Assembly: GCA_934320655.1 (NCBI GenBank)
Contig: CAKRFN010000004.1
Location: 124,001-188,000, forward strand
DNA length: 64,000 nt
Direction: 5' to 3'
Origin: an uncultured Eubacterium sp.
GTDB lineage: Bacteria; Bacillota; Clostridia; Lachnospirales; Lachnospiraceae
The position numbers and the translations under genes are program-made. Positions 25,550-34,945 of this stretch are shown piece by piece (position 1 is the first letter of the stretch; every line of letters begins with the position of its first letter). The notes under the pieces are model-generated. The model saw nothing but the letters and a program-made list of their open reading frames with translations, was not told the DNA's origin and did not search any database.

Positions 25550-27460
25550 ATGAGAATCACAGATTTACTCGATCGGCGCAGTATTTCACTGGATGGAGCG
25601 CCCACAGGAAAAAATGACGCGCTGGATCAGATGGTAGAGCTGATGGCGCGCAGCGGAAAAATCAATGATATTGAGGGCTACCGCAAACAGGTCTATGAGA
25701 GAGAGGAAGAGAGCACGACCGGAATCGGAGAGGGAATTGCGATTCCGCACGGCAAGTGTGACGCGGTCAATCAGCCCGGACTGGCAGCAATGGTCGTGAA
25801 AAATGGCGTGGATTTTGACTCGCTGGACGGCGAACCGGTCACATTGATCTTTTTGATCGCGGCACCGAATACAGAGGATAATGTACATCTGGACGTACTG
25901 AGCAAATTGTCGGTGCTGATGATGGACGAGGATTTCTCAAATGCACTGCGGAATGCGGCTACGGTCGATGAATTTCTGGAGATCATCGACAAGGCGGATG
26001 CGGAGAAAAACGGCATTGATGAGCGTCTGGCAGACACCGGAGAGGTGGCAGATGCGGCGTGCAGACTGCTCGCAGTCACTTCCTGCCCGACCGGTATCGC
26101 GCACACCTATATGGCGGCAGAGGGCATCGAGAAGGCTGCAAAGGCGAAAAACTGTTATATCAAGGTAGAGACCAGAGGCTCCGGCGGAGCGAAAAACGTG
26201 CTGACACAGAAAGAGATCGAGGAAGCGGACTGCATCATCATCGCAGCGGACGCACAGGTGCCGATGGGACGTTTTGACGGTAAAAAAGTCATTATCCGTC
26301 AGGTATCCGACGGTATCAGCAAGGCGGATGAGCTGGTCGCACAGGCGCTCTCAGGAGATGTGCCGGTCTACCATGATGCGGCTGCGGGAGCAGAGAGCCA
26401 GACGAGTAATAAGGGTGGCGGAGTCGGACATCAGATTTACACATGGCTGATGAACGGTGTTTCACATATGCTGCCGTTTGTCGTAGGTGGCGGTATCCTG
26501 ATCGCCCTTGCATTTTTGATCGACGGTCTGAACGTAGATCTGGCTGCGCTGCCTGCTGACCAGAGAGGTGATTTCGGAACGATCACACCGGTAGCTGCGC
26601 TGCTCAAGGGAATCGGCGGAACGGCATTCGGATTTATGCTGCCGGTACTGGCAGGCTTTATCGGTATGGCAATCGGCGACCGCCCGGCACTGCTGCTCGG
26701 ATTTGTCGGCGGTATGATGGCGTACAACGGAAAATCCGGATTTTTGGGCGCACTTGTGGCAGGTTTTGCGGCAGGCTTTATCATCCGGATGCTGCGCAAA
26801 GCATTTGAAAAGCTACCTGAGGCGATCGAGAAAATCGCTCCGGTCTTATTGTATCCGGTGGTCGGCGTGCTGCTGATCGGACTTCTCATGACCTTTATCG
26901 TAGAACCGGTCATGGGTGGTATCAATACCGGACTGAACACGATGCTCACGAACATGGGACAGACGAGTAAGATCGTGCTTGGACTTGTGCTCGGCGGCAT
27001 GATGGCAATCGATATGGGCGGCCCATTCAACAAGGCGGCGTATGTATTCGGTGTCGGCGCGATCGCCGCAGGCAACTATGACATTATGGCAGCAGTTATG
27101 ATCGGCGGAATGACACCGCCCTGTGCAATCGCTCTGGCGACGCTGCTCTTTAAAAACAAATTTACGAAGCAGGAGCGCGAGGCAGGACCGACGAACTTTA
27201 TCATGGGACTTGCGTTTATCACAGAGGGAGCAATTCCCTATGCGGCAGCGGATCCGCTGCGTGTGCTTCCGGCATGTATCGCGGGCTCAGCAGTTGCCGG
27301 CGCGATCTCTATGGCATCCCAGTGTACGCTGATGGCACCGCACGGCGGCATCTTCGTATTTATGGTAGTCGGAAACCCGTGGATGTATGTGGTAGCTTTG
27401 TTAGTTGGTACGGCAATTTCTACACTGTTACTTGGCTTGTTGAAGAAAAATGTGGTATAA
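25550..27460 (+). CDS. fruA: Fructose-specific PTS enzyme IIABC
   Basis: 636 aa, domain order A-B-C. IIA (1-150) with phospho-His67 in GIAIPHGKCD; IIB (~170-270) with phospho-Cys179 in VTSCPTGIAHTYMAAE; IIC (~285-636) with eight or more membrane helices and GGPFNKAAYVFG. Imports fructose and releases fructose-1-phosphate, the substrate of FruK. SD GGAGGGG. Confidence 0.95.
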   Translation: MRITDLLDRRSISLDGAPTGKNDALDQMVELMARSGKINDIEGYRKQVYEREEESTTGIGEGIAIPHGKCDAVNQPGLAAMVVKNGVDFDSLDGEPVTLIFLIAAPNTEDNVHLDVLSKLSVLMMDEDFSNALRNAATVDEFLEIIDKADAEKNGIDERLADTGEVADAACRLLAVTSCPTGIAHTYMAAEGIEKAAKAKNCYIKVETRGSGGAKNVLTQKEIEEADCIIIAADAQVPMGRFDGKKVIIRQVSDGISKADELVAQALSGDVPVYHDAAAGAESQTSNKGGGVGHQIYTWLMNGVSHMLPFVVGGGILIALAFLIDGLNVDLAALPADQRGDFGTITPVAALLKGIGGTAFGFMLPVLAGFIGMAIGDRPALLLGFVGGMMAYNGKSGFLGALVAGFAAGFIIRMLRKAFEKLPEAIEKIAPVLLYPVVGVLLIGLLMTFIVEPVMGGINTGLNTMLTNMGQTSKIVLGLVLGGMMAIDMGGPFNKAAYVFGVGAIAAGNYDIMAAVMIGGMTPPCAIALATLLFKNKFTKQEREAGPTNFIMGLAFITEGAIPYAAADPLRVLPACIAGSAVAGAISMASQCTLMAPHGGIFVFMVVGNPWMYVVALLVGTAISTLLLGLLKKNVV

Positions 27461-27471
27461 TGAGCGTAAGC

Positions 27472-27603
27472 AATGAGCAGTGCCAATCGAGAATATGTAG
27501 TCCGGTCATGTTTACATGGTGAGGACTACATATATCGAGAGTGATAGGGCGAATGCCCGGACATCGAGGAAAATCGAAGATTTTTCGAGATGCACTGCTC
27601 ATT
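27472..27603. repeat. 132-bp palindromic element between fruA and ptsH
   Basis: Ends AATGAGCAGTGC / GCACTGCTCATT are perfect 12-bp inverted repeats. Inside are ATGTAGTCC/GGACTACAT, GGGCGAATGCCC and an AAAATCGAAGATTTTT hairpin. Either a small foldback element or a structured leader of ptsH. No target duplication was seen. Confidence 0.6.
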
Positions 27604-27647
27604 AGTTGGGCGGAAATACAATATAAAATATAAGGAGGACCCCAGAC

Positions 27648-27905
27648 ATGAGAGAATTTAAGTATGTAATCACAGACCCCGAAGGAATCCACGCAAGACC
27701 CGCAGGAGATCTTGTAAAGGAAGCAAAGAAGTATGAGTGTGCAATCAAGCTCACAAAGGACGGCAAGACCGGAGACTGCAAGAAGATTTTCGGTATTATG
27801 GGACTGGCAGTAAAGAATGGCAACGAAGTGACGATGACCTTTGAGGGTGCGGACGAGGATACCGCATGTGAGGCAATCGAGGCATTTATGAAGGCAAACC
27901 TGTAA
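27648..27905 (+). CDS. ptsH: HPr-like phosphocarrier protein lacking Ser46
   Basis: 85 aa. Phospho-His15 in GIHARPA is intact, so it can carry phosphate from enzyme I to FruA. The regulatory serine that HPr kinase phosphorylates in Firmicutes (KSIMG) is lysine here (KKIFG, residue 46). It therefore should not serve as CcpA co-repressor. It looks like a dedicated fructose-operon HPr. SD AAGGAGG. Confidence 0.9.
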   Translation: MREFKYVITDPEGIHARPAGDLVKEAKKYECAIKLTKDGKTGDCKKIFGIMGLAVKNGNEVTMTFEGADEDTACEAIEAFMKANL

Positions 27906-27952
27906 AAGGTTACTGTGAATGGACGGAACAGAAACCGGATAGGAGAACAGCT

Positions 27953-29587
27953 ATGCAGATATTTGAGGGAAAGAGTGTTTTTGGCGGGATTGCGATGGGC
28001 AAGATCCGCGTGTATAAAAAAGACGCCCAGCAGGTAAAGCGTGTCAAGGTCGCGGATGAAGAGGCAGAGATTGCACGCTATGTGCAGGCGCGTGATACTG
28101 CGATGCAGCAGCTGCAGCAGTTGTACGAAAAAGCGCTGCAGGAGATCGGAGAGACAAATGCCGCGATCTTTGAAGTCCATCAGATGATGCTGGAGGATGA
28201 TGACTATAACGAGTCGGTAGAGAACATCATCCGCATGGAACAGGTCAATGCCGAGTACGCAGTGGCATCGACCGGAGATAATTTTGCCGAGATGTTTGCA
28301 TCGATGGATGATGATTATATGAGAGGGCGTGCGGCAGATGTGCGCGACATTTCCGAGCGCGTGATCGGCATTTTGAGCGGCGCAGCAGACGATGGAATCG
28401 CGGCAGACGAGCCGGTCATTATCGTAGCGGACGATCTGGCACCGTCAGAGACTGTCCAGATGGACAAAAGTAAAGTGCTCTCCTTTGTGACGATCCACGG
28501 ATCGCTCAATTCCCACACGGCAATTCTGGCGCGCACGATGAGTATTCCGGCATTGGTCGGAACAAATATCGATGTGGCAGATGCCTTAAACGGCAGATTT
28601 GCGGTTGTTGACGGCGCAGCCGGAAAGCTGTATGTAGAACCGGATGAGGAGACGATACAGCAGTTAGAGCAGAAGAAGCAGGCATTTCTGGAGCAGAAAG
28701 AGCTGCTTGAGACACTCAAGGGCAAGGAAAATGTCACACTGGACGGCAGAAAGATCATGCTGTATGCAAATATTGGAAACAGCAAGGATCTCGCGACCGT
28801 GATCCAGAATGATGCGGGCGGCATCGGACTGTTCCGCAGCGAGTTTATCTATCTGGAGCGCGACCATTTCCCGACAGAGGACGAACAGTTCCAGATCTAT
28901 AAGCAGGTCGCGCAGACAATGGCTGGCAAGCGCGTCATTATAAGGACGCTGGATATCGGAGCAGACAAACAGTGTGATTATTTTGAGATGGAAAAAGAAG
29001 AAAATCCGGCGATGGGATGTCGTGCGATCCGCATCTGCCTGACCAGACCGGAAATCTTTAAGACGCAGCTCCGCGCGTTATTCCGCGCCAGCGCGTTCGG
29101 AAAAGTAGCGATCATGTATCCGATGATCACGAGCGTGGCAGAAGTGCGCCGCATCAAAGAGATCGTGGCGGAAGTGCGCGCCGAGCTGGATGCACAGGGC
29201 GTCGCCTACGGTGAGGTCGAGCAGGGAATCATGATCGAGACACCGGCGGCTGTCATGATCAGTGATGACCTGGCGGCAGAAGTCGACTTTTTCAGCATCG
29301 GAACGAATGACCTCACACAGTATACTTTGGCGATCGACCGTCAGAATATCAAGCTGGATGAGTTTTTTGACCCCCATCATCCCGCAGTGCTGCGCATGAT
29401 ACAGATGGTTGTGGAAAACGCGCATAAAAAAGGTATCTGGGTAGGTATCTGCGGAGAGCTCGGCGCAGATCTGAGCCTGACACAGACGTTTTTAAAAATG
29501 GGTGTGGATGAACTGTCTGTCTCACCCGGACGGATTCTGCCGCTGCGAAAGATTGTTCGCGAGACAGATGTGTCAAAGTGCGAATAG
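27953..29587 (+). CDS. ptsI: PTS enzyme I (PEP-protein phosphotransferase)
   Basis: 544 aa. Takes phosphate from PEP and passes it to HPr. Active-site His in GSLNSHTAILAR (about residue 188); PEP-binding C-domain with GGIGLFRSEF, NPAMGCRAIR and the catalytic Cys in GICGELGAD. Normal length for the family (~570), slightly short. Lies in the fructose operon next to ptsH. Confidence 0.95.
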   Translation: MQIFEGKSVFGGIAMGKIRVYKKDAQQVKRVKVADEEAEIARYVQARDTAMQQLQQLYEKALQEIGETNAAIFEVHQMMLEDDDYNESVENIIRMEQVNAEYAVASTGDNFAEMFASMDDDYMRGRAADVRDISERVIGILSGAADDGIAADEPVIIVADDLAPSETVQMDKSKVLSFVTIHGSLNSHTAILARTMSIPALVGTNIDVADALNGRFAVVDGAAGKLYVEPDEETIQQLEQKKQAFLEQKELLETLKGKENVTLDGRKIMLYANIGNSKDLATVIQNDAGGIGLFRSEFIYLERDHFPTEDEQFQIYKQVAQTMAGKRVIIRTLDIGADKQCDYFEMEKEENPAMGCRAIRICLTRPEIFKTQLRALFRASAFGKVAIMYPMITSVAEVRRIKEIVAEVRAELDAQGVAYGEVEQGIMIETPAAVMISDDLAAEVDFFSIGTNDLTQYTLAIDRQNIKLDEFFDPHHPAVLRMIQMVVENAHKKGIWVGICGELGADLSLTQTFLKMGVDELSVSPGRILPLRKIVRETDVSKCE

Positions 29588-29610
29588 AATCGAATGTATA
29601 AGGGAAAATT

Positions 29611-30360
29611 ATGCTGACAGAACAACGATACGAAGAAATTTTAAAGCTGGTAGAAGAACATAAAAGCATTACGGTGGCAGAGATCTGTGAACGTTTCCGG
29701 ATCTCTGAATCCACTGCCCGCAGAGACATCAATGCACTGGATCAGGCGGGGCGTCTGGTCCGTGTATTTGGCGGTGCAGTTGCATCGGATCTGAATTTTG
29801 AATCGAGGGAACCGACGGTAGAACAGAAGATGGACCGCAATATTGAGGAAAAAAGACAGATTGCTGTCTATGCGGCATCGCTGATCGAGCCGTCGGATTT
29901 TGTCTATCTGGATGCCGGTACGACGACCGGTTTTATGCTGGATGCGATCACGGAGACGAGTGCAACGATCGTGACGAATGCCGTCATGCATGCGCAGCGG
30001 CTGGCAGCCCGTGGGATGCATGTGTATCTGGTGGGCGGGGAGCTCAAAGGCTCTACCGAGGCAGTTGTCGGCAGTCAGGCGATGAATACCCTGCACAGCT
30101 ATCATTTTACAAAGGGATTTTTCGGCACAAACGGCGCGAGCCGCGGGGAGGGTCTGACGACACCCGATGCGGGGGAGGCGCTGATCAAGCAGACGGCGCT
30201 CGAACAGTGCAAGCAGGGATATATTCTGTGTGATTCCTCGAAGTTTGACAATGTCAGTTCGGTCACATTCGCCAGCTTTGACGATGCGGTCATCCTGACG
30301 GAAAAATGTCCGGAGCGCTATCGGGAGTGCAAGAATATCATTGCGTGTGATGCAGAATAA
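29611..30360 (+). CDS. fruR: DeoR-family repressor, probable FruR
   Basis: 249 aa. N-terminal winged helix (EERYEEILKLVEEHKSITV type, with RISESTARRDINAL recognition helix) and a C-terminal DeoR sugar-phosphate sensor domain (YLDAGTTTGFML, TNAVMHAQRL, GGELKG). Placed last in the fru operon 23 bp after ptsI. Likely released by fructose-1-phosphate. Confidence 0.85.
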   Translation: MLTEQRYEEILKLVEEHKSITVAEICERFRISESTARRDINALDQAGRLVRVFGGAVASDLNFESREPTVEQKMDRNIEEKRQIAVYAASLIEPSDFVYLDAGTTTGFMLDAITETSATIVTNAVMHAQRLAARGMHVYLVGGELKGSTEAVVGSQAMNTLHSYHFTKGFFGTNGASRGEGLTTPDAGEALIKQTALEQCKQGYILCDSSKFDNVSSVTFASFDDAVILTEKCPERYRECKNIIACDAE

Positions 30361-30382
30361 ATTGTGCAGAAGAATGATGAAA

Positions 30383-30435
30383 AGAGGCTGTCAATTTGCT
30401 ATACTGAACGAGCAGATAGACAATCTCTTTTTTAT
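30383..30435 (+). terminator. Terminator of the fru operon
   Basis: AGAGGCTGTC pairs imperfectly with GACAATCTCT, followed by TTTTTATTT. Confidence 0.6.
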
Positions 30436-30500
30436 TTGATGGGAAATTACTTCCTGTGATATAAAATGCTCCTCATTTATAAAAAAATTTATAAAATCTA

Positions 30501-30531
30501 TTGACCTTCCACCTTGTGGAAGCTGTATAAA
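30501..30531 (+). promoter_or_regulatory. MerR-type promoter with 19-bp spacer and operator
   Basis: TTGACC-N19-TATAAA. The long spacer holds the perfect inverted repeat CTTCCAC-CTT-GTGGAAG (30506-30522). Both traits are the hallmark of promoters activated by DNA-twisting MerR proteins, so the following merR gene is probably autoregulated. Confidence 0.75.
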
Positions 30532-30618
30532 TAAGGCACATCGGATGCAGCCGGTTATGGAATCGGCGGTTTGAGGGCTCAACCAACCGAAAAAAGAAAA
30601 GGTAACGGAGGCAGGCAC

Positions 30619-31260
30619 ATGAAGATCAAACAGGTAGAAGAACTGGTCGGAATCACAAGCAGGAATATCAGATTTTATGAAGACCAGGGACTGTTGAAGC
30701 CGGAACGTGCAGACAACGGTTATCGGGAGTATCATCAGAAAGAAATCGAAACTTTAAAGAAGATAAAACTTTTGAGAAAGATGGATATTCCGGTTGAAGA
30801 AATCAAGGCGGTTCTGGATGAGCAGACTTCTCTGCGGGAGTGTCTGGGGCAGCATATTGATCTGCTGGAAAGTGAACGTGACAATCTGGCAAATATGCAG
30901 CAGCTCGCCGCCGGGATGATGAAAGCCGGATGTACGATCGGAGACCTGGACACGGATGACTGGCTGGATCAGATGGAAAACATGGAAAAGGAGGGCATAG
31001 ATTTTGTGGATCTAAGCAAAGTTGACGTTCACATGAAAAAGAAACTGGGAGCCGTGGCAGGCGGCGGTGTCGTGCTCGTATGGATGCTGTTTATTTTGGG
31101 TGTATTGCTGTGGATGAACCGTACCGATTCAATGCCGGTTGGACTGCTGATATTTTTTATCGTAGCGGCGGTCGGTGTGATGGCAGGTGTTATTGCTGCA
31201 CTGAGAAGCAGACTACAGGAGATCGAAGGAGGAGAAGAGGATGAAGCTGCTAAGTATTGA
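30619..31260 (+). CDS. MerR-family regulator with membrane-anchored C-terminus
   Basis: 213 aa. N-terminal MerR winged helix (IKQVEELVGITSRNIRFYEDQGLL...), a dimerisation coiled coil to about residue 110, then two hydrophobic helices (VVLVWMLFILGVLLWM and GLLIFFIVAAVGVMAGVIAAL) instead of a ligand domain. It may sense membrane state or compounds within the membrane. Start at ATG 30619 after CGGAGG. Overlaps the ybjQ gene by 20 bp. Confidence 0.8.
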   Translation: MKIKQVEELVGITSRNIRFYEDQGLLKPERADNGYREYHQKEIETLKKIKLLRKMDIPVEEIKAVLDEQTSLRECLGQHIDLLESERDNLANMQQLAAGMMKAGCTIGDLDTDDWLDQMENMEKEGIDFVDLSKVDVHMKKKLGAVAGGGVVLVWMLFILGVLLWMNRTDSMPVGLLIFFIVAAVGVMAGVIAALRSRLQEIEGGEEDEAAKY

Positions 31261-31552
31261 ATATATTCCGGGTCAGGAGATCGAAGCACTTGGAATGGTA
31301 AAGGGAACAGTTGTACAGACGAAGAATATCGGACGCGATTTCATGGCGGGGATGAAAACATTGGTCGGCGGAGAGATCGTCGGTTATACGGAGATGCTGA
31401 ATGAGGCACGCCAGATCGCCGTGAAGCGGATGGTGGACGAGGCAAAGGAATTGGGCGCTGATGCAGTCATTGGCGTGAAATACGGTTCTTCGCAGGTGAT
31501 GAACGGCGCGGCAGAAGTAATCGCTTACGGAACTGCGGTAAAGCTCGTATAA
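31241..31552 (+). CDS. YbjQ/UPF0145 family protein
   Basis: 103 aa. Family of unknown function, seen from GxVxGxVVQTKNIGRDFMAGMKTLVGGE and EAKELGADAVIGVKY. SD GGAGGAGAAGAGG within the end of the MerR gene, which implies coupled translation; the MerR protein probably controls it. Confidence 0.88.
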   Translation: MKLLSIEYIPGQEIEALGMVKGTVVQTKNIGRDFMAGMKTLVGGEIVGYTEMLNEARQIAVKRMVDEAKELGADAVIGVKYGSSQVMNGAAEVIAYGTAVKLV

Positions 31553-31633
31553 AAGGCGCAGGGCAAGCCGCGTGGGAAAGTATCGAAGCCGTACAGAGAA
31601 GAATGTATATTTATAGAAAAAAGGAATGATAGG

Positions 31634-32122
31634 ATGGAACAGGAAACACGAAATCAGGTAGTAAAGAAATTGATTGATACGCAGACCACCATATCCACGA
31701 TGGAGAGCTGTACGTCCGGTCTGATCGCATCAATGATCACGGACACGGAAGGGGCATCCGCGATCTTTCCCGGCGGCTATGTGACTTATTTAAACGAGAC
31801 AAAGGTATTGGCCGGTGTCGATGCGGCTGTGATCGAAACCTGCGGCGTCTATTCACCGCAATGTGCTGAGGCGATGGCGCGTACTGTCAAAAAAAACCTG
31901 AACACTGACCTTGCGATCGGGATCACCGGTACGACCGGAAATGTTGACCCGAATAACGCTGACAGTGTTCAGGGAAAAGCATTTTATTGTATTGTTGCGG
32001 GTGACACCGCGCACGGATACGAGATTCATACAGATGTTACCGGGCTGAGCCGCCACGACATCAAGCAACTCTATGCAAATCGGGTGTTTGCATCGCTGGC
32101 GCAGCTTTTGTCAGACCCGTAA
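31634..32122 (+). CDS. pncC: CinA C-terminal domain protein (NMN amidase-like)
   Basis: 162 aa. Matches the CinA/PncC amidase: TMESCTSGLIASMITDTEGAS with the catalytic serine region, GGYVTYLNETK, GITGTTG and GKAFYCIV. Deamidates nicotinamide mononucleotide in NAD salvage. Only the amidase domain is present, as in E. coli PncC. Confidence 0.85.
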   Translation: MEQETRNQVVKKLIDTQTTISTMESCTSGLIASMITDTEGASAIFPGGYVTYLNETKVLAGVDAAVIETCGVYSPQCAEAMARTVKKNLNTDLAIGITGTTGNVDPNNADSVQGKAFYCIVAGDTAHGYEIHTDVTGLSRHDIKQLYANRVFASLAQLLSDP

Positions 32123-32148
32123 CATGCATAGAATATCAGAAAATAATT

Positions 32149-33822
32149 TTATTCCATTTCCAGCGCGATGACTTCGCAGCTATCCAGTCGCAGAGACTGA
32201 TCGGGACAGCCGTTTTGATCACGGTTTGAGATGATGACACGTTTTGCGGGATGCTTCAGTGTCAGTGTCACCGGCTCTTTGCCGAAATTGGCAGCTACGA
32301 GTACGCGCTGTTTTTCGTCTACGCGGTAGTAAGCCATGACCGTATCGCTATCCTCATATGCAGGTACAAACTCACCGTAAGTAAATACTTCCCGATATTC
32401 CGGCGATTTGCGGACAGCGGTCAGACGGCGGTAATAATTCAGTACCGAACCGGCATCGGTTTCCTCGGCTGCGACGTTGATCGTCCGGTAGTTGGTATTT
32501 ACCGGCAGCCACGGTGTACCAGTCGTAAATCCGGCATTTGCATCCTCGCTCCACTGCATCGGAGTCCGCGCATTGTCGCGGCTGAGACGGTTGCAGACTG
32601 CCAGCGCCTCTGCGTCGCTGAGCCCTGCCTCGCGTGCGATGTGGTACTGATCCTTGGTATTGATGTCGTTGAACGCATCGACACTGTCCCAGATGGCATT
32701 TTTCATGCCGATCTCCTGACCTTGATAAATAAACGGAATCCCGCGCAGCAGGAGACTCACGGTGCCGAGCATTTTGATGCCGTCCGGCGTCTGGGCGTAT
32801 TCCGGCAGATAGCGGGAAGCACCGCGCGGTTCATCGTGGTTTTCGATGATATTTGCCTCGAATCCGCATTCCTGCGCCTCGAGCTGGGAGCGGAAAATGA
32901 CCTCGCGCCACGTTTTAAAATCGAGTGCGGGCGCATCGTACCAGCCGTGTTCGCCGTGCTCGGTGATCAGATGCGCGCCAAAGTCAAACATGGTGGAAAA
33001 ATGACCGTTCTCTCCGATAAATTTGACGAGATCGCCTTTTTTCATGTTAAATACTTCGCCAACCGTGAATGCATCGTATTTCTGGAAGGTGTTTTCTTTT
33101 AACTCTTCTAACAGCTCATCGACACCGCTCACACGCTCGACCATTTTCCAGCAGCTTGCCAGACCGTCCGCACCATCCGGCTCCAGATCGGAGAACGTCA
33201 GATCTTTTTTGATGTTGATGATCGCGTCGATGCGGAATCCTGCCAGACCCTTGTCGAGCCACCAGTTGATCATGTCGTAGAGTGCCTGACGCAGCTTGGG
33301 ATTTTCCCAGTTGAGATCTGGCTGCTCTTTGGCAAACATATGGAAATAATATTTGTCGGTGCCAGGAACCGGTTCCCAGCAGCTTCCACCGAAATAGGAG
33401 CGGTAGTTGCTGGGCGGATTGCCGTTTTTGCCCTTGCGGAAATAAAAATAGTCCGCATATTCGCCGTCCGGATCAGCCAGTGCTTTCTGAAACCATTCGT
33501 GTTTGTCCGAGCAGTGGTTGATGACCAGATCCATAATAATGTACATATCGCGTTTTTTTGCTTCTGCGAGCAATTCGTCGAATTCCTCCATCGTGCCGAA
33601 TTCCTCTGCGATCGCATAGTAGTTTGCGATGTCATAACCCTGATCGACAAAGGGTGATTTGTAGATCGGTGAGAGCCAGATAATATCGACGCCCAGCTCT
33701 TTCAGATAGTCCAATTTTGAAATAATACCGCGCAGGTCGCCAATTCCGTCACCGTTGCTGTCTAAGAAACTTTTCGGATAGATCTGGTATGCGACCTTGT
33801 CATGCCACCATTTTTTCGTCAT
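32149..33822 (-). CDS. GH13 alpha-glucosidase (oligo-1,6-glucosidase type)
   Basis: 557 aa, cytoplasmic. WWHDKVAYQIYPKSFLDSNG is the usual start of GH13 subfamily 31. Region II FRIDAI (nucleophile Asp), region III GEVF (acid Glu) and region IV IENHDEPR (third Asp) are intact; QPDLNWENP is present. It cleaves alpha-1,6 or alpha-1,4 linkages in short malto-/isomalto-oligosaccharides. Divergent from an AraC regulator 234 bp away that probably controls it. The SD is GGAGGGAAACAACC. Confidence 0.9.
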   Translation of the reverse strand: MTKKWWHDKVAYQIYPKSFLDSNGDGIGDLRGIISKLDYLKELGVDIIWLSPIYKSPFVDQGYDIANYYAIAEEFGTMEEFDELLAEAKKRDMYIIMDLVINHCSDKHEWFQKALADPDGEYADYFYFRKGKNGNPPSNYRSYFGGSCWEPVPGTDKYYFHMFAKEQPDLNWENPKLRQALYDMINWWLDKGLAGFRIDAIINIKKDLTFSDLEPDGADGLASCWKMVERVSGVDELLEELKENTFQKYDAFTVGEVFNMKKGDLVKFIGENGHFSTMFDFGAHLITEHGEHGWYDAPALDFKTWREVIFRSQLEAQECGFEANIIENHDEPRGASRYLPEYAQTPDGIKMLGTVSLLLRGIPFIYQGQEIGMKNAIWDSVDAFNDINTKDQYHIAREAGLSDAEALAVCNRLSRDNARTPMQWSEDANAGFTTGTPWLPVNTNYRTINVAAEETDAGSVLNYYRRLTAVRKSPEYREVFTYGEFVPAYEDSDTVMAYYRVDEKQRVLVAANFGKEPVTLTLKHPAKRVIISNRDQNGCPDQSLRLDSCEVIALEME

Positions 33823-34056
33823 GGTTGTTTCCCTCCTGTCAGGGCAGCTGCGCCGGGGTTACCGGAACGGGGTACGAATGAATCAGAACAGTACGAGTGA
33901 ACCGTAACGCACCTGAGCGGCTGCCATTTGATTTGTATGATGAAATGTATTATACTGCTATTATAAAGTTTGATTTTTCGGTTTTCTTGCAGTATTTTGT
34001 TCATGTATAACACAATTCTGCTCTTTTGGGTGTGCCGGACGGAGGGAGGAAAGACA

Positions 34057-34938
34057 GTGAAAAAGCAGCCTGTACTTGCGATAGAACAAAAAGAGGATGC
34101 GAAGCATGGGGAGGCATTTTTTCCGGTGCAAAAATATATGACGCTGCTGTCGGATGAACATCCGGTGGTCACAACACACTGGCATGAGGAGGCAGAGCTG
34201 ACACTGATTACCGGAGGAAGCGGTCATTACCAGATCGATCTGGTTGATTATGAGGTGCAGGCGGGCGATCTGGTATTTGTGCCGCCGCTGGTGCTGCACG
34301 CGATTTCGCTAGGGGAGAGCGCCTCGCTTTCGTCTGAAACCTATGTGTTTCACATGAATTTTCTTGGTGGAAATGCGACGGATATTTGTTCGACCCGTTA
34401 TCTGCGTCCGATGATGAATCAGGAGCTTTCGATGCCGTGTCTGATTACGGCGGAGCATCCGGCATATGATGAACTGAAAAACAGCTTTGACCGGATCGCG
34501 GCGTTGTATGATGAGGCTGTGTCTGGGTATGAGCTGGCATTGAAGGCGCTGTTTTTGCAGGTGATTTTTCAATTACTTCCATATAGTAGGCGGATGGTGT
34601 CATCGGATACGGGGACGCCTTCAGATAAGCTGAAGCAGGTTCTCGATTATATCGAACTGCATGCTGCTGAGACGATCACGGCATCGGAGCTCGCGAAGCT
34701 GTGCTATTTCAGCGATTATCATTTTATGCGCTTTTTCAAAAAGCATATGAATATGACCTGTGTGGAATATATCAATAATCTGCGTCTGGAAAAGGCGGTA
34801 GAGCTGTTCGAGCAGGGGAATACGTCGGTTCTGGATGTGTCGCTGTCGGTGGGTTTTCATAATCTTTCTTACTTCCATCGGGCGTTTAAGAAAAAATATG
34901 GGATGACACCGCGGTCGTTGATTGAGCGGTTGGAGTAG
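34057..34938 (+). CDS. AraC-family transcriptional regulator
   Basis: 293 aa from the GTG at 34057, which has GGAGGGAGGA in front; an in-frame ATG at 33970 lacks an SD. N-terminal cupin sensor (HWHEEAELTLITGGSGHYQID, AGDLVFVPPLVLHAI) and C-terminal double HTH (ITASELAKLCYFSDYHFMRFFKKHM, SVGFHNLSYFHRAFKKKYGMTPR). Likely a sugar-responsive activator of the divergent glucosidase gene. Confidence 0.88.
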   Translation: MKKQPVLAIEQKEDAKHGEAFFPVQKYMTLLSDEHPVVTTHWHEEAELTLITGGSGHYQIDLVDYEVQAGDLVFVPPLVLHAISLGESASLSSETYVFHMNFLGGNATDICSTRYLRPMMNQELSMPCLITAEHPAYDELKNSFDRIAALYDEAVSGYELALKALFLQVIFQLLPYSRRMVSSDTGTPSDKLKQVLDYIELHAAETITASELAKLCYFSDYHFMRFFKKHMNMTCVEYINNLRLEKAVELFEQGNTSVLDVSLSVGFHNLSYFHRAFKKKYGMTPRSLIERLE

Positions 34939-34945
34939 AGGGCGG

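Noticed and set aside
27602..28180. 192-codon minus-strand frame over ptsH/ptsI
   Set aside because: Shadow of conserved coding sequence.
32251..33102. 283-codon plus-strand frame antisense to the GH13 gene
   Set aside because: Glucosidase is conserved over its full length on the other strand; no SD or family match for the antisense frame.
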